Below the pieces are notes generated by a model. It was not told where the DNA came from. It saw only the letters and a list, made by a program, of their open reading frames with translations, and made no database searches. 64,000 bases of DNA from Ceratotherium simum simum. Its lineage: Eukaryota > Chordata > Mammalia > Perissodactyla > Rhinocerotidae. Position 1 is the first letter of the stretch; each line of letters opens with the position of its first letter. Positions 35,471 through 51,054 of this stretch are shown here, piece after piece. Both the position numbers and the translations under genes were made by a program. The stretch spans positions 858,626 to 922,625 of the forward strand of contig NW_004454216.1 of NCBI RefSeq assembly GCF_000283155.1, given 5' to 3'.

Positions 35471-35562
35471 GCAGATGAGGAAACTGAGGCTTGCTGAAGT
35501 TACGAAACTTGTCCAAAGTCACACAGCTTGTAAAGGGCACAGCCAAGATTCAGAGCCAGGTT
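35471..35562 (-). repeat. MIR segment inside the NUMB leader
   Basis: GCAGATGAGGAAACTGAGGC, then AGTCACACAGCTTGTAAAGG and GATTCAGAGCCAGGTT match antisense MIR. It lies inside the retrocopy, so it came with the parent mRNA: the NUMB leader of this lineage includes an exonised MIR. An in-frame TGA at 35485-35487 separates it from any longer frame. Confidence 0.7.
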
Positions 35563-35574
35563 GTGAAAATTAAA

Positions 35575-37269
35575 ATGAACAAACTACGGCAAAGTTTTAG
35601 GAGAAAGAAAGATGTTTATGTTCCAGAAGCCAGTCGTCCACATCAGTGGCAGACAGATGAAGAAGGGGTTCGTACTGGAAAATGTAGCTTCCCAGTTAAG
35701 TATCTTGGCCACGTAGAAGTTGATGAATCAAGAGGAATGCACATTTGTGAAGATGCTGTAAAGAGATTGAAAGCTGAAAGGAAGTTCTTCAAAGGCTTCT
35801 TTGGAAAAACTGGAAAGAAAGCAGTTAAGGCAGTCCTCTGGGTATCAGCAGACGGACTCAGAGTGGTGGATGAAAAAACTAAGGACCTCATAGTTGACCA
35901 GACAATAGAAAAAGTGTCTTTCTGTGCCCCAGATAGGAACTTTGATAGAGCTTTCTCTTACATATGTCGTGATGGCACCACTCGGCGCTGGATCTGTCAT
36001 TGCTTCATGGCTGTCAAGGACACGGGTGAAAGATTGAGCCATGCGGTAGGCTGTGCTTTTGCGGCCTGTTTAGAACGTAAGCAGAAGCGGGAGAAGGAAT
36101 GTGGAGTAACTGCTACTTTTGATGCCAGTCGAACCACTTTTACTAGAGAAGGATCATTGCGTGTCACAACAGCCACCGAGCAAGCCGAAAGAGAGGAGAT
36201 TATGAAACAAATCCAAGATGCCAAGAAAGATAAGACAGTTGTTGGTTCATCAGTGGCCCCTGGCAACACTGCCTCATCCCCGTCGTCTCCCACCTCTCCC
36301 ACTTCGGATGCCACTGCCTCTCTGGAGATGAACAATCCTCATGCCATCCCACGTCGACACGCACCGATTGAACAACTTGCTCGCCAAGGCTCTTTCCGAG
36401 GATTTCCTGCTCTTAGCCAGAAGATGTCACCCTTTAAACGCCAACTATCCCTGCGCATCAACGAGTTGCCTTCCACTATGCAGGGGAAGACTGATTTCCC
36501 CATAAAAAATGCAGTGCCAGAGGTAGAAGGGGAAGCAGAGAGTATCAGCTCCCTGTGCTCACAGATCACCAATGCCTTCAGCACACCCTCCGAGGATCCC
36601 TTCTCATCCGCTCCAATGATCAAACCAGTGACAGTTGTGGCACCACAATCTCCTGCCTTTCAAGCTAATGGCACTGACTCAGCCTTCCATGTGCTTGCTG
36701 CTAAGCCAGCCCATACTGCTCTAGCACCCGTAGCAATGCCTGTGCATGAAACCAACCCTTGGGCCCATGCCCCTGATGCTGCTAACAAGGAAATTGCAGC
36801 CACACGTTCGGGGACTGAGTGGGGTCAATCTTCTGGTGCTGCCTCTCCAGGTCCCTTCCAGGCTGGTCATAGACGAACTCCCTCTGAGGCCGACCGCTGG
36901 TTAGAGGAAGTATCCAAGAGCGTCCGAGCTCAGCAGCCCCAGGCCTCAGCTGCTCCTCTGCAGCCAGTTCTCCAGCCGCCTCCACCCACAGCCATCTCCC
37001 AGCCAGTGCCACCTTTCCAAGGGAATGCATTCCTCACCTCTCAGCCTGTGCCAGTGGGTGTGGTCCCACCCTTGCAGCCAGCCTTTGTCCCTGCCCAGTC
37101 CTATCCTGTGGCCAATGGGATGCCCTATCCAGCCCCAAATGTGCCTGTGGTGGGCGTCACTCCCTCCCAGATGGTAGCCAACGTGTTTGGCACTGCAGGC
37201 CACCCTCAGGCTGCCCAACCCCCATCCGTCTCCCAGCCTGGTCAAGCAACAGACATTCCCTCAGTATGA
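35575..37269 (+). CDS. NUMB retrocopy open frame, 564 codons (PTB intact, C-tail lost)
   Basis: ATG at 35575 ([15 protein letters not shown]) opens 564 codons without a stop. Residues ~30-175 are the PTB domain, with the insert [11 protein letters not shown] at 68-78. Then come the basic and serine-rich linker ([26 protein letters not shown]) and the proline-rich segment ([27 protein letters not shown]). Compared with recalled human NUMB there is a three-residue deletion (KKDKTVVG for KKAETDK-VVG) and single-residue insertions near STPSEDPF and HVLAAKPA. The frame leaves the NUMB sequence near residue 548, where one extra base in GCCCAACCCCCAT shifts it to a stop 20 codons later. The product would keep membrane and NPXY-type cargo binding but lack the AP2 and EH-domain motifs. 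Confidence 0.85.
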   Translation: MNKLRQSFRRKKDVYVPEASRPHQWQTDEEGVRTGKCSFPVKYLGHVEVDESRGMHICEDAVKRLKAERKFFKGFFGKTGKKAVKAVLWVSADGLRVVDEKTKDLIVDQTIEKVSFCAPDRNFDRAFSYICRDGTTRRWICHCFMAVKDTGERLSHAVGCAFAACLERKQKREKECGVTATFDASRTTFTREGSLRVTTATEQAEREEIMKQIQDAKKDKTVVGSSVAPGNTASSPSSPTSPTSDATASLEMNNPHAIPRRHAPIEQLARQGSFRGFPALSQKMSPFKRQLSLRINELPSTMQGKTDFPIKNAVPEVEGEAESISSLCSQITNAFSTPSEDPFSSAPMIKPVTVVAPQSPAFQANGTDSAFHVLAAKPAHTALAPVAMPVHETNPWAHAPDAANKEIAATRSGTEWGQSSGAASPGPFQAGHRRTPSEADRWLEEVSKSVRAQQPQASAAPLQPVLQPPPPTAISQPVPPFQGNAFLTSQPVPVGVVPPLQPAFVPAQSYPVANGMPYPAPNVPVVGVTPSQMVANVFGTAGHPQAAQPPSVSQPGQATDIPSV

Positions 37270-37528
37270 AACAAGCAGTGCTACTGCCAGTCCCTTCTTT
37301 AAGCCTCCTGCTCAGCACCTCAACGGTTCTGCCGCTTTCAATGGTGTAGATGATGGCAGGTTGGCTTCAGGAGACAAGCACACAGAGGTTCCTGCAGGCA
37401 CCTGCCTGGTGGATCCTTTCGAAGCCCAGTGGGCTGCATTAGAAAGCAAGTCCAAGCAGCGTACTAACCCCTCCCCCACCAACCCTTTCTCCAGTGACTT
37501 ACAGAAGACGTTTGAAATTGAACTTTAA
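37216..37528 (+). pseudogene. NUMB: NUMB C-terminal tail in the shifted frame
   Basis: After the frameshift the parental reading continues in another frame: [15 protein letters not shown], the DPF motif in CLVDPFEAQW, the NPF motif in SPTNPFSSDLQ, and the ending FEIEL at 37528. The tail is otherwise undamaged, so the single extra base is the only break separating it from the 564-codon frame. Confidence 0.92.
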
Positions 37529-38918
37529 GCAGTCCCTATGGCTTATGCATTTTGTCCATACTTAGGCAAGGGTGGGGGTGGAGGTCAAAGGAGCAAAGGG
37601 GACTTTGTGTTCCCCATCAGTATACTTTTCACTAAGCCCAAAGGTCCCCAAGAAGCAAGTCCAGGCACAGAGTGCAGGGAGGGGTGATTTTGAAAAAAGT
37701 GGAAAAAAACCATTCCTAGAGAAGAGCTGTCTTGCGGTTAGGCTAAAGAAGTCAAGGAAATGTTGCCCTCTGTTCCCCTCCTCCTCCTCAGCCCTTACAA
37801 ATCTCTGGCAACAGAGAGGCAGACATATCTGAACAAGAATCTGTATTCAAAGCACATTTCCTGGAATATAAAACAACGGGAAGCAAAACGATCTCCCTTG
37901 GTGTTTCAGGCCATTCACCTGCCTCCTCTTAGTGCTGGCCTGTCTTAAAGATCAAGAACAGGGTGGCCTATGCTTGGGCTGGGGACAAGAAGCATGCTGT
38001 GCTGCCAGAATTCCCAGGAGGACACATTGGCAGCTGCCCAGCAGAGCTATATTTTAGGGGTAAAGTTGAGCTTCCATTTTGAGTAAGAATATTATAAATA
38101 TATATCAAAAAAGCCAAAATCTTTATTTTTATGCATTTAGAATATTTTAAATAGTTCTCAATATTAAAAAGTTGTATGAGTTGTAAGTAATCTTGCCAAA
38201 GGTAAAAGGGTTAGCTGTAAGAAATTGTACATAAGATTGCTTTATCATCGATGCCTATTGAAGTAAAAAAGAGGAAAGGTTGGAAGTTGCAGACAGGATC
38301 CCTAGCTTATTTGATATCATTCATTGTAAGTAGCACATTGCAACAACAATCATGCTTATGACCAATATAGTCACTAGGTTGTAGTTTTAAATAAAGAAAA
38401 TGAAAGAGCAGTATTGTCCTGGTTTTAAACCTATGATGAAATTCTAATGTCATTATTTTAATGGAATCAATCTAAATATGCTCTACAGAGAATATGTACT
38501 TTTTTATATATTGCTGTTTCCTTATGTTAATCCTTTGTTTGTTGTAACACTAAGGGACAATGACATAATCATATCCATAGACGGCAATGCAGGTTACTGT
38601 GTTGGTTTGTCATGTGGGTCTTGGTGGGTTTTGTTTTGTCCTTTAAGTTTTGTTCCCATGAGTTTTGTGGGGATGGAGATTCTGGTTTTATTAGCTATGT
38701 GTGTGTGTCTGTGTGTCCTTCCCCTCCCCGTGGTGAACAGAACATCCCATTGCCAGTTGCAGTCACTGGACCTCTGGTAACAATGTGAGATCCCATCTCA
38801 TTTTTACTTTTGAACGTTGGCCTTATAATCAAATGTAAGTTATATATATTTGTACTGATGAGAATTTATAATCTGCTTTAACAAAAATAAATGTTCATGG
38901 TAGGAAAAAAAAAAAAAA
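37529..38918 (+). other. NUMB retrocopy 3' UTR with poly(A) signal and tail
   Basis: AT-rich 3' UTR ending in AATAAA (38886-38891), then 15 A residues to about 38918. It lies in sense orientation within POLQ, so it is a possible internal polyadenylation site for POLQ transcripts. Confidence 0.88.
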
Positions 38919-38931
38919 AGAACTTCTTTGA
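38919..38931 (+). repeat. Target-site duplication, right (NUMB retrocopy)
   Basis: AGAACTTCTTTGA, identical to 35286-35298, directly after the poly(A). Confidence 0.95.
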
Positions 38932-39193
38932 TTGTTAAATGCTATCATTAAAATGGCATACTTAATTTTATTTGACTCTAAGCAGAAAGTCTCTGTACTG
39001 AGTTTTGTCAATTCTAAACTTCATATTTTTAGTATATGATTCTAAGAAGAACCAGTGTGTCCTTGTCAGGAACAACTAACAGTAATCTGATAAATGTCTT
39101 TGGTTACTTATGTCTGTGTTCTGGGATAGAACCAGTCTACAATTATGAATTTCAAATATTTTCACCTATGTTGTTCATTTTTACTCAATTTAG

Positions 39194-41142
<1,949 letters not shown>

Positions 41143-41879
41143 TGAGTACCTGAGATTTATATATAAATAACTTTATATATTTATTTATATACACATATAT
41201 TTAAATGAGTTCCTGAGATTTCAAACAATGTTGAGAAAGTGCCTGCAAAAGTGCATAATGAGTTAAATAAATTAAAGAAGGAGAGTAGTACTTATTTAGA
41301 ACAAACTCATGTACAGCAGTTCATTTTTGTTCCAAAAGAAGTATTTCAGACTGAAATTAATTTTAGATTATTTTGTAAACATCCTTAAGTTTCTGACTGC
41401 TCACCACGTTTTTGAAAGAATTTTACAAGTCCAGTTTTTGTATTTGTCACTTACATATTTAAGTAGTCAAGGCTAATTTTGAAAAATAGCATTTCTTCAT
41501 TCCCCGCTTCCCAGAAGCAACTATTTTCAACTCTTACAGCTTTTTAAAAAATTTATTTACAGTGGTATCTCTAAATGCAGCTATTGAGTTTTTAGTTTTA
41601 CACATTATGTATTGATTCTTACTATGGGAGTTGAATGTCTAGCTCTTTTTTATTTTCTTTACTCACCCCACCCAATCTCCTCCCTCACCCACTGTCTCTT
41701 TTTATCCTCTTGTCATCTTCCCATTCTCCAAATATAGTTATGTCATAATTTTGCTTAGATCAGTATTCAGTGTTACACTATCATGACTTTATAAATGCCA
41801 TTGTCAACTGAACCATGTAGTATATTATGATTACTTTTACTTTCTAAATAACTTTTTGTTTTCTCTGAAATTAATAAAT

Positions 41880-42180
41880 GTCTTTTTTGTTTGATGGCTT
41901 GGTTTTCTTGCTTTACTTATCACTGATTTCTCCCCAGCCTCTTCCCCACTTGTGTAAATCTCCACCCAATATGTTTCAAAACATTTGCTATTCTACCAAA
42001 TTCATCTTCTTGAAGAAGTTTTTCCTAAAGGCTTCCGAGTTGTTCCAATCTGGATGGGTGCTTAATCTATATATGTGCTGCACAGCAATTATGTTGGGAT
42101 CTCTCTTTATTATTATCATTCATTCCCATTGATTTTTGCTTGAATCAGAGCCCCCTTTTTTGGGATCACATGTCTTTCTC
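41880..42180 (+). repeat. L2-like LINE fragment
   Basis: CTTGAAGAAGTTTTTCCTAA and CTCTTTATTATTATCATTCA resemble L2. Diverged. Confidence 0.4.
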
Positions 42181-42870
42181 TTGATTTACTTCCTCTTTTT
42201 GGTGGGATATCTTCCAGGAAGCTCCACTTTATTTCAGTGTACGGGCTGCAACGGGTATAAATTTTTTGAAAATTCGCATGTCTGAAAATGCCTTACAATT
42301 ATTTCATAGATTGTCTAGGTATAAAAGTCAAGAATTTTTTTTTGAGGAACATTGGCCCTGAGCTAACACCTGTTGCCAATCTTCCTCCTTTTTTCCTTTT
42401 TTTTCCCCCAAAACCCCAGTAGACAGTTGTATGTCATAGTTGTACATCCTTCTAGTTGCTCTATGTGTGACGCCACCTCAGCATGGCTTGATGAGTAGTG
42501 CGTAGGTCCACTCCCAGGATCTGAACCAGTGAACCCTGGGCCTCTGAAGCGGAGTGCATGAACTTAACTGCTATGCCACCAGGCTGGCCCCTAAAAGTCA
42601 AGATTTTAGATATTTTTCCTTTAGGGTTTTCAAGATATTACTTCATTTTCCCATTACTATTGAGAGATCCAATGCCATGCTGATCCTTCATCCTTTGTAT
42701 AAATTATTTTTATTCTCTCTGGGAGTTTTTAGGAGCTCCTTTTCTTCCTCAGTAGTATGAAATTTCACACTGATGTGTCTTGGTGTTGGTCTGTTTTCAT
42801 TCATTGTGCTGAGTACTCAATAAACTCTTTCCATCTGGGAGCTCTTGTCTTTCAGTTTAGGAAGATTTTA
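42180..42870 (-). repeat. HAL1/L1-like fragment split by an ERE
   Basis: CTGAAAATGCCTTACAATTA to the left and CACTGATGTGTCTTGGTGTT to the right are the antisense 3' text also seen at 24.9-25.5 kb. Confidence 0.55.
42334..42591 (-). repeat. ERE SINE (perissodactyl)
   Basis: Antisense ERE: poly(T), GAGCTAACACCTGTTGCCAA, CCTCAGCATGGCTTGATGAG and head CACCAGGCTGGCCCC. Perfect 12-bp duplications TAAAAGTCAAGA lie at 42322-42333 and 42592-42603. Confidence 0.96.
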
Positions 42871-42879
42871 ATACATCTC

Positions 42880-43943
42880 TCACAGTATGTGAGAAAACAT
42901 ACAGATAATCATCTATCAGCAGGGATATAGAAGATAAAACTAATACAATTAGCAAATTTGACCTAATGGATGTATGTAGAACAATTACCAAATAAAAGCA
43001 GAGTGTATATTCTTTTCAGTTACACATGGAACATTTACAAAAAAAATTTACCATATGCTGTACCATAAAGCAACATATTTTAAATGACTTAAATCTGACA
43101 TATTTTAAATGATTTAAGTCATTTAAAATATATTCTCTGACAACAGTGGAATTAAGCTAGAAATAAGTATAAGAAAAGCATAACTAGAAAATGCCCACAT
43201 GTTTGGAAATTAAATACATTTTGGCCCATTTTTGGGTCAAAAAATAATCAAAATAGAAGTTAGAAGATAGTTTGAACTGCAAGTATAATAAAAATATCTC
43301 AACAAAACTTTTGAAATGCAGCTAAAGTTATTTTTAAAGGGAAATTAATAATATATACATTTTTATATTATCAAAGAAGAGAGAACTGAAAAATTAATGA
43401 ATTATCAATCTCAAGAATTTAGAAAAAGAACAGTAAAATAATGCCACAGAAAGCAGAAGGAAAGAAATAGCAAAGAAAAGGTCAAAAATTAATGAAAGAT
43501 GAAAGTTGTTATCCAGAACATTAAAAAACTCTACACATGCGTAAGAAAAACACAACATAATATATCAAGGAACTTGAACAGGTATTTATAAGAGGGTATC
43601 CAAATGGTCCATAAACTTGAAATGGTGCTTAATCTTATTAGTAATCAAGGAAATATAAATTATGTCTTCAAAGAGATATTACCACACACTCTCCAAAATA
43701 GCTAACATTAAAAAAATTGACAGTACTAAGTGGCGACAAGGATGTGGAACAATAAAACACGTGGATTGTGGTGGTGTTACTTTGGTACAGTCTCTTTGGA
43801 AAACAGTTTGAAATTATCTAGTAAAATTGAAGATAACCTATGACCTAGTAAGTTTACCCCTAGGTATATATCCTAAAGAAATGTACGCACGTATGTACCA
43901 AAGGACATGACTAAGAATATTGTTAGCACCACTATTTGTAATT
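42880..43943 (+). repeat. L1 fragment (ORF2 and 3' part)
   Basis: Forward L1-like text: TGGATGTATGTAGAACAATT, then TCAAGGAAATATAAATTATG, GACAAGGATGTGGAACAATA and CCCTAGGTATATATCCTAAA. Several stops in all frames. Confidence 0.75.
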
Positions 43944-43953
43944 AATACTATCT

Positions 43954-44600
<647 letters not shown>

Positions 44601-44889
44601 TAGGAATCACAAAGTAGTTAAATATGCATTACATATCCATTAGAAGGATTATTAATATTAAGCTCATCAGTTTCATCTTAAAGAATTGGTGGTGATAGCA
44701 AGAGAGGAAATGCAGTTGTACCTTCAATTTAAATGATTATCATTTCCTATAAGTAATAAAAAATAATATATGTAATAATAATACCTAATTTTGTAGATTT
44801 TCCTTTTCAACTTGGAAAATATTTTCTTGTGGCTTAGTTTACACTAAACACTAATGTGGAAAATTAACCTTTTGTTAAAGGGTAGGTAT

Positions 44890-45110
44890 AATATATAATA
44901 GAGTGGAAAGACATTATTTTGGAGTCAGACCTACATCTGATACTTAATAGAGATATTTGATATGACTGTGATATTAGTTGAATCACAAAACCTCTCTGAA
45001 TATAGTTTTTTCATCTGTAAAATGAGATGTAATACTTATCTTTAATGTTGTAAGAATTAAATATGATTTTAAAAATTGTCTGGCATCTAGAAAGTGCCTG
45101 ATAAATTCCA
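44890..45110 (+). repeat. MIR SINE
   Basis: GAGTGGAAAGACATTATTTT, ATCACAAAACCTCTCTGAAT and CATCTGTAAAATGAGATGTA in forward MIR order. Confidence 0.75.
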
Positions 45111-45529
45111 TTCATCACCCCTAAATACATTTAAAAAGTTTTAGTTGACAGTATTTTTCTAAGCCTGATTCTTTAATCCTGAGGTTAAAGGACTGACTCA
45201 ATATCTATGGAATGAGGCATCTATTTTTATGTAGAGCTGTGCCTCTGAGTACTGAAATGGCTAAGGGTAAGTTTAGAGCTGGGAATAAGACTAAATTCAT
45301 ATGTTTCAGTACCCTCATAGTTATGCATTTGTAATCTCTGTATGCCTGGTATGGAATCTTATTCAGTTGCTTTGCTCTGTGCCCCAAATTGCACCTGACT
45401 ATACCTTGGTTACCTCAATAAATATATATGTAAACATATTCATTTACTCTCTTGTTAATCTTTTTCTTCTATTACCATGTCTATGCCTCCACCCTATTTG
45501 AATCACTTTCAACTCTTACCTGGTTTATT

Positions 45530-46170
45530 GAAATAGTCTCCTAATTGATCTCTCTACTTCCCACCTTGTCCCCTTCAGTCTGTGCTTGAATCAAGAGCTA
45601 GTGATCTATTTAAAATGAATGTCAGATTATGTAACCATTCTGCTTAAAAACTTCTGATGGTTCTGTTTCATTTAGAATGAAAGACAATGTCTTTAAAGTA
45701 GCCTACAAGACCCTACATGATCTGCCCCCATTCCCTTAGTGCTCTGATCTCACCTGCTACATTCCATCTCACTCCCTCTGCAACCTCTTTGCTGTTCCAT
45801 AATATGCCAAGAATCTCCTCCCTCAGGTTTTCTTTGTCTGGATGCTTTTCCCCTCAGGCATCAGTATGGTTTAGTCTTTCACCTTTGCACCTTTACTCAA
45901 ATGTCACTTTCTCAGACCTTCTCTGGCCACCTTATCTAAATTTCAATGTCCTCCCATTCCTGGTCCCTATTTTCCCTGTATTATTTTTTTCCATAGCACT
46001 TTTCAAAATCAAACATGCTGTGTGTTTTACTTATCTTGTTTTTGTTGTTATCGCCTCTTCCTACTGGAGTAGAAACACCCTGAGGGCAGAGCTTTTTTCC
46101 TGCTTCGTTGTCCATCCCCAGTGCCTAGAACAATATCTGGCACATAATAAATATTTGTTTAATGAGTAAA
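45530..46170 (+). repeat. L2 LINE 3' portion, long
   Basis: TGATCTCTCTACTTCCCACC, AGACCCTACATGATCTGCCC, TTTGCACCTTTACTCAAATG and CAGTGCCTAGAACAATATCT, closing with AATAAATATTTGTTTAATGA. The 150-codon frame within it is repeat-derived. Confidence 0.9.
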
Positions 46171-46229
46171 TGGATGGATGAATTAATTAATCCAGTTACA
46201 CACACTGACCTTCTGGTTTTGAGAACTCT

Positions 46230-46600
46230 CTGGGCTACCACTGGGCATTCAGGTATGCTCTTTGTTCTGCCTGAAATGTTTCCTCTGTCTCTCAGTTACC
46301 TTTCATTGAGATGATGCCTCCCCTCCTTCACATCTCAACTAAATCATCATTTTCTTAGGGAAACCTTTCTTTCACATCTTTCTGTCAAATTTATGTCAAA
46401 TATGAGGCCTCAAAACACCGTAAAACTCTCTTTTATAGTACATCTTGTGATTGTATTTTGCATTTATTTATTTAGCACTTTAATATGTTTCGCCAGTAAG
46501 ACCTAAACCCCTTGAAGATAGGACCTTGACTTTCTTTTGCTCACCATTATATCCCCATTACCTGAGGATTGAAAGTCAATAAATATTAGTTTAATGAATA
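46230..46600 (+). repeat. L2 LINE 3' portion (second copy)
   Basis: GTTCTGCCTGAAATGTTTCC, CTTGAAGATAGGACCTTGAC and TCAATAAATATTAGTTTAAT give the L2 3' end again. Confidence 0.8.
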
Positions 46601-46817
46601 GAAAATACTTCCTTCTCACATTGCATCATAAGGAGGTTTATTTCTTTTTTTCTCTTCTTATTTTGTTTTTTCTTTGTTTTGTTACTGACTTTGTAACTGA
46701 TTTTTTTATGCCTTTGAGTAGAAAAACCTTCCCTATGAAGCAAAATGAGTGACTTTAAACTGATGTGAAAATGTTTTGAAAATACTACTAGAGTGGCTAT
46801 TTCTCTTTCTTTTTTAG

Positions 46818-47012
<195 letters not shown>

Positions 47013-47354
47013 TGAAAGTAATATTAATGATTATATTAGCAAAGCATGGCTGTCTTTCATCATTGCCATCACCTGCCCACTGGACACTCCATTACAAAAC
47101 TGCTTTTGTGACTCCTCCTCTCCTTATCCTCACTACAGACAATGTGTACACACACTTAGGCTAATCTTCAGATTTTTAGAATACTGGATTTATACAGGTG
47201 TATACTGAGATTCTTCATCTGGGATCCATGGGCTTTGAGAAGTTGGTCTTTGAAGCACCTAAATTGTATATAATACTTCACATATACACATTTTTCTGGG
47301 GAATGCAGCCATATCTTTCTTTGTATTTCCAAACTCTAAAAAAAATCACATATA

Positions 47355-47422
47355 CATACGCATACATATATATATATATACATATATACATATATGTGTA
47401 TATATACGCATATGTATTTTAA
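47355..47422 (+). repeat. TATATA/CATATA microsatellite
   Basis: Alternating TA and CA dinucleotides over about 65 bases. Confidence 0.9.
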
Positions 47423-47424
47423 AA

Positions 47425-47780
47425 TTAGCTTTATTGAGGTATAATTTATATACAATAAAATGTACCCGTTTGAAGTGTATAATTTAATGAATTTTAACAA
47501 ATGTATACCCCTGTTTAACCCCCACTATAATCAACATATAGAACATTTCTATCACCCTAAGATGTTCTCTTTTGCTCTTTTGCTGTCAATCTCCTCCCTT
47601 TATCCTCAGCCCCAGGCAACCACTGATCTGCTTTCTGTCACTCTAGATTAGTTGTGCCTTTTCTAAGAATTTCATGTAAAAGAAGTCATATAGTATGCAT
47701 GTGTCTTATACGTCTGGTGTCTTTCACTCAGCATGATATTTTTAAGATTCATTCAGTTTGTTACATTTACCAGTTTGTTC
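47425..47780 (-). repeat. L1 3' UTR fragment (antisense)
   Basis: TAGCTTTATTGAGGTATAAT, AAATGTACCCGTTTGAAGTG and CAGGCAACCACTGATCTGCT are common antisense L1 3' UTR phrases. The L1-like text continues after the ERE at 48060. Confidence 0.85.
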
Positions 47781-47781
47781 C

Positions 47782-48047
47782 TTTTTTTTTTTTTTTGAGG
47801 AAGATTGGCCCTGAGCGAACACCTGTTGCCAATCTTCCTCCTTTTTTTTGTCTTTTTTCTCCCCAAAGCCCCAGTAAATCATTGTATGTCATAGTTGTAT
47901 ATCTTCTAGTTGCTCTATGTGGGACACCACCTCAGCATGGCTTGATGAGCGGTGTGTGGGTCTGTGCCCAGGATCCTAATGTGTGAACCCTGGGCCGCAG
48001 AAGCAGAGCGTGCAAACTTAACCACTATACCACCAGGCTGGCCCCCC
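47782..48047 (-). repeat. ERE SINE (perissodactyl)
   Basis: Antisense ERE within the L1 fragment. The 11-bp duplications are CAGTTTGTTCC (47771-47781) and CAGTTTGCTCC (48048-48058), one mismatch. Confidence 0.95.
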
Positions 48048-49074
48048 CAGTTTGCTCCTTTTTCATTGCTTAATAGTGATCTAGTGTATGGCTATAACCA
48101 TTAGTATATATTTTCTCTGATTCTAGGATGAACACTGTTCCCTCACCACTTTTGCTAGCCTGTGGTCCCTTGGGGTCCAAGATAAGTGTAGGGAAGACAG
48201 ACAAGTTCTGGTCACAGAACATTACGAAATTTATGTCTTCATTATGCCAGTGGCGTCATGAGAAGGCTCTGGTCCAACATTATAATATCTCTTCTATTCC
48301 TTCTTAATTTATATTTTTCGTACTGTGCCAACTTATATTCCTTATGTTATACCGTGATAACTTATATTCCTTAATAACTAGAAACATTACTATTATTTTC
48401 TTTGCTTGAGGTTCTGTTATTTTGATTTATAGCAGTGGGTCCCAAATCCTAGTGCTTGGACTGGAGCCTGGGCGATGATGAAATTTTCCCCAGAAAAGTA
48501 AAGGGAAGGCAGCAGATTTTTCATAAAGCTGAAGTTTAAAATTCTGAAATTATCCCTACTAACTTTTTTATGTTAAAAGGACTCTTCTTTTAAAATAAAG
48601 GTATTGATCAATGATAATTAAAAAAATTTTTAATTGTCCTTAGCATAATAAAACATTGGCAAGCCTCTGTGGGTGCTTAAAATTTTAAGAAAAATTTACC
48701 TAAAAAGTTTAAAAATATATAAAATATAAGATATATTAAAATATATTTTATGAGATGTTTTACTAGTTCAGAAATCAAAAGTCTGGGAAATTCTTTAATA
48801 AAACATAATTCCTGCATCTAAGAAACTTAAGGTCTTACTGGGGGAGAAGGTTTCACAGAGAGGCAAAAACAGAAGGTAATGTGTGATTAATTACCACGTT
48901 AGTATCAAAGAGGCTAGAAAAAATGTCATATAGAACTAGTCTCCTAGGTGGTTGGTGGGACACACTTTGAGCCTGGATTTTGATTTTTAGGCTCTGAGTG
49001 GTAGTATCTGTAATCCTCCCCCTCCTTCAGCTGGTTCCTTTGATTCCCTCCTGTGGGTTTGGTCTCACCCTAAT

Positions 49075-49260
49075 ACAGTGTTTCCTAAACTGTGGTGTAC
49101 ATTGGAATTGCCTGGGGAGATTTTAAAATCTCTTATGTCCAGGTTGCACCCTATTACATCATAACGTCTAAGAGTGAGAGCCAGGCATCGGTATTTTTAA
49201 AAGATGTCCAAGTGATAATTATATGTAGTAGTTTCAGAACCATTGCCCTAGTATTTAGCT
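49075..49260 (+). repeat. MER5/MER20-type hAT element
   Basis: CAGTGTTTCCTAAACTGTGG, TTGGAATTGCCTGGGGAGAT and GGTATTTTTAAAAGATGTCC, ending with AGTTTCAGAACCATTGC. Confidence 0.7.
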
Positions 49261-49322
49261 CTGTCATGACTTAGGCAGATAGCACTTAAAGACATCCAGT
49301 CAGAAGTGAACAGTGTTGATAA

Positions 49323-51054
<1,732 letters not shown>

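Larger units (their letters stand above)
35299..38918 (+). pseudogene. NUMB: NUMB processed retrocopy (full length, sense in POLQ intron 3)
   Basis: A 3,620-bp intronless copy of NUMB mRNA: a leader of 276 bp, coding sequence from 35575, a 3' UTR of about 1.4 kb, AATAAA at 38886-38891 and poly(A) to 38918. It is bounded by perfect 13-bp duplications (35286-35298 and 38919-38931). These are the hallmarks of L1-mediated retrotransposition. NUMB is an endocytic adaptor and Notch antagonist; its parent gene has introns and lies on another chromosome in human. The copied mRNA carries both the PTB insert (near residues 68-78) and the proline-rich exon, as in the longest (p72) isoform. One frameshift near 37217 disrupts the C-terminus. 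Whether it is expressed is unknown; it has no obvious promoter of its own beyond the copied leader. Confidence 0.95.

Noticed and set aside
35491..35574. 28-codon N-terminal extension of the NUMB frame
   Set aside because: The codon at 35491 is TTG, not ATG, and the stretch is MIR-derived leader. NUMB starts at the ATG at 35575.
35299..38918. NUMB as a native gene at this locus
   Set aside because: No introns, poly(A) tail and target-site duplications show a processed copy.
45717..46169. 150-codon plus-strand frame in POLQ intron 6
   Set aside because: Entirely within an L2 repeat.
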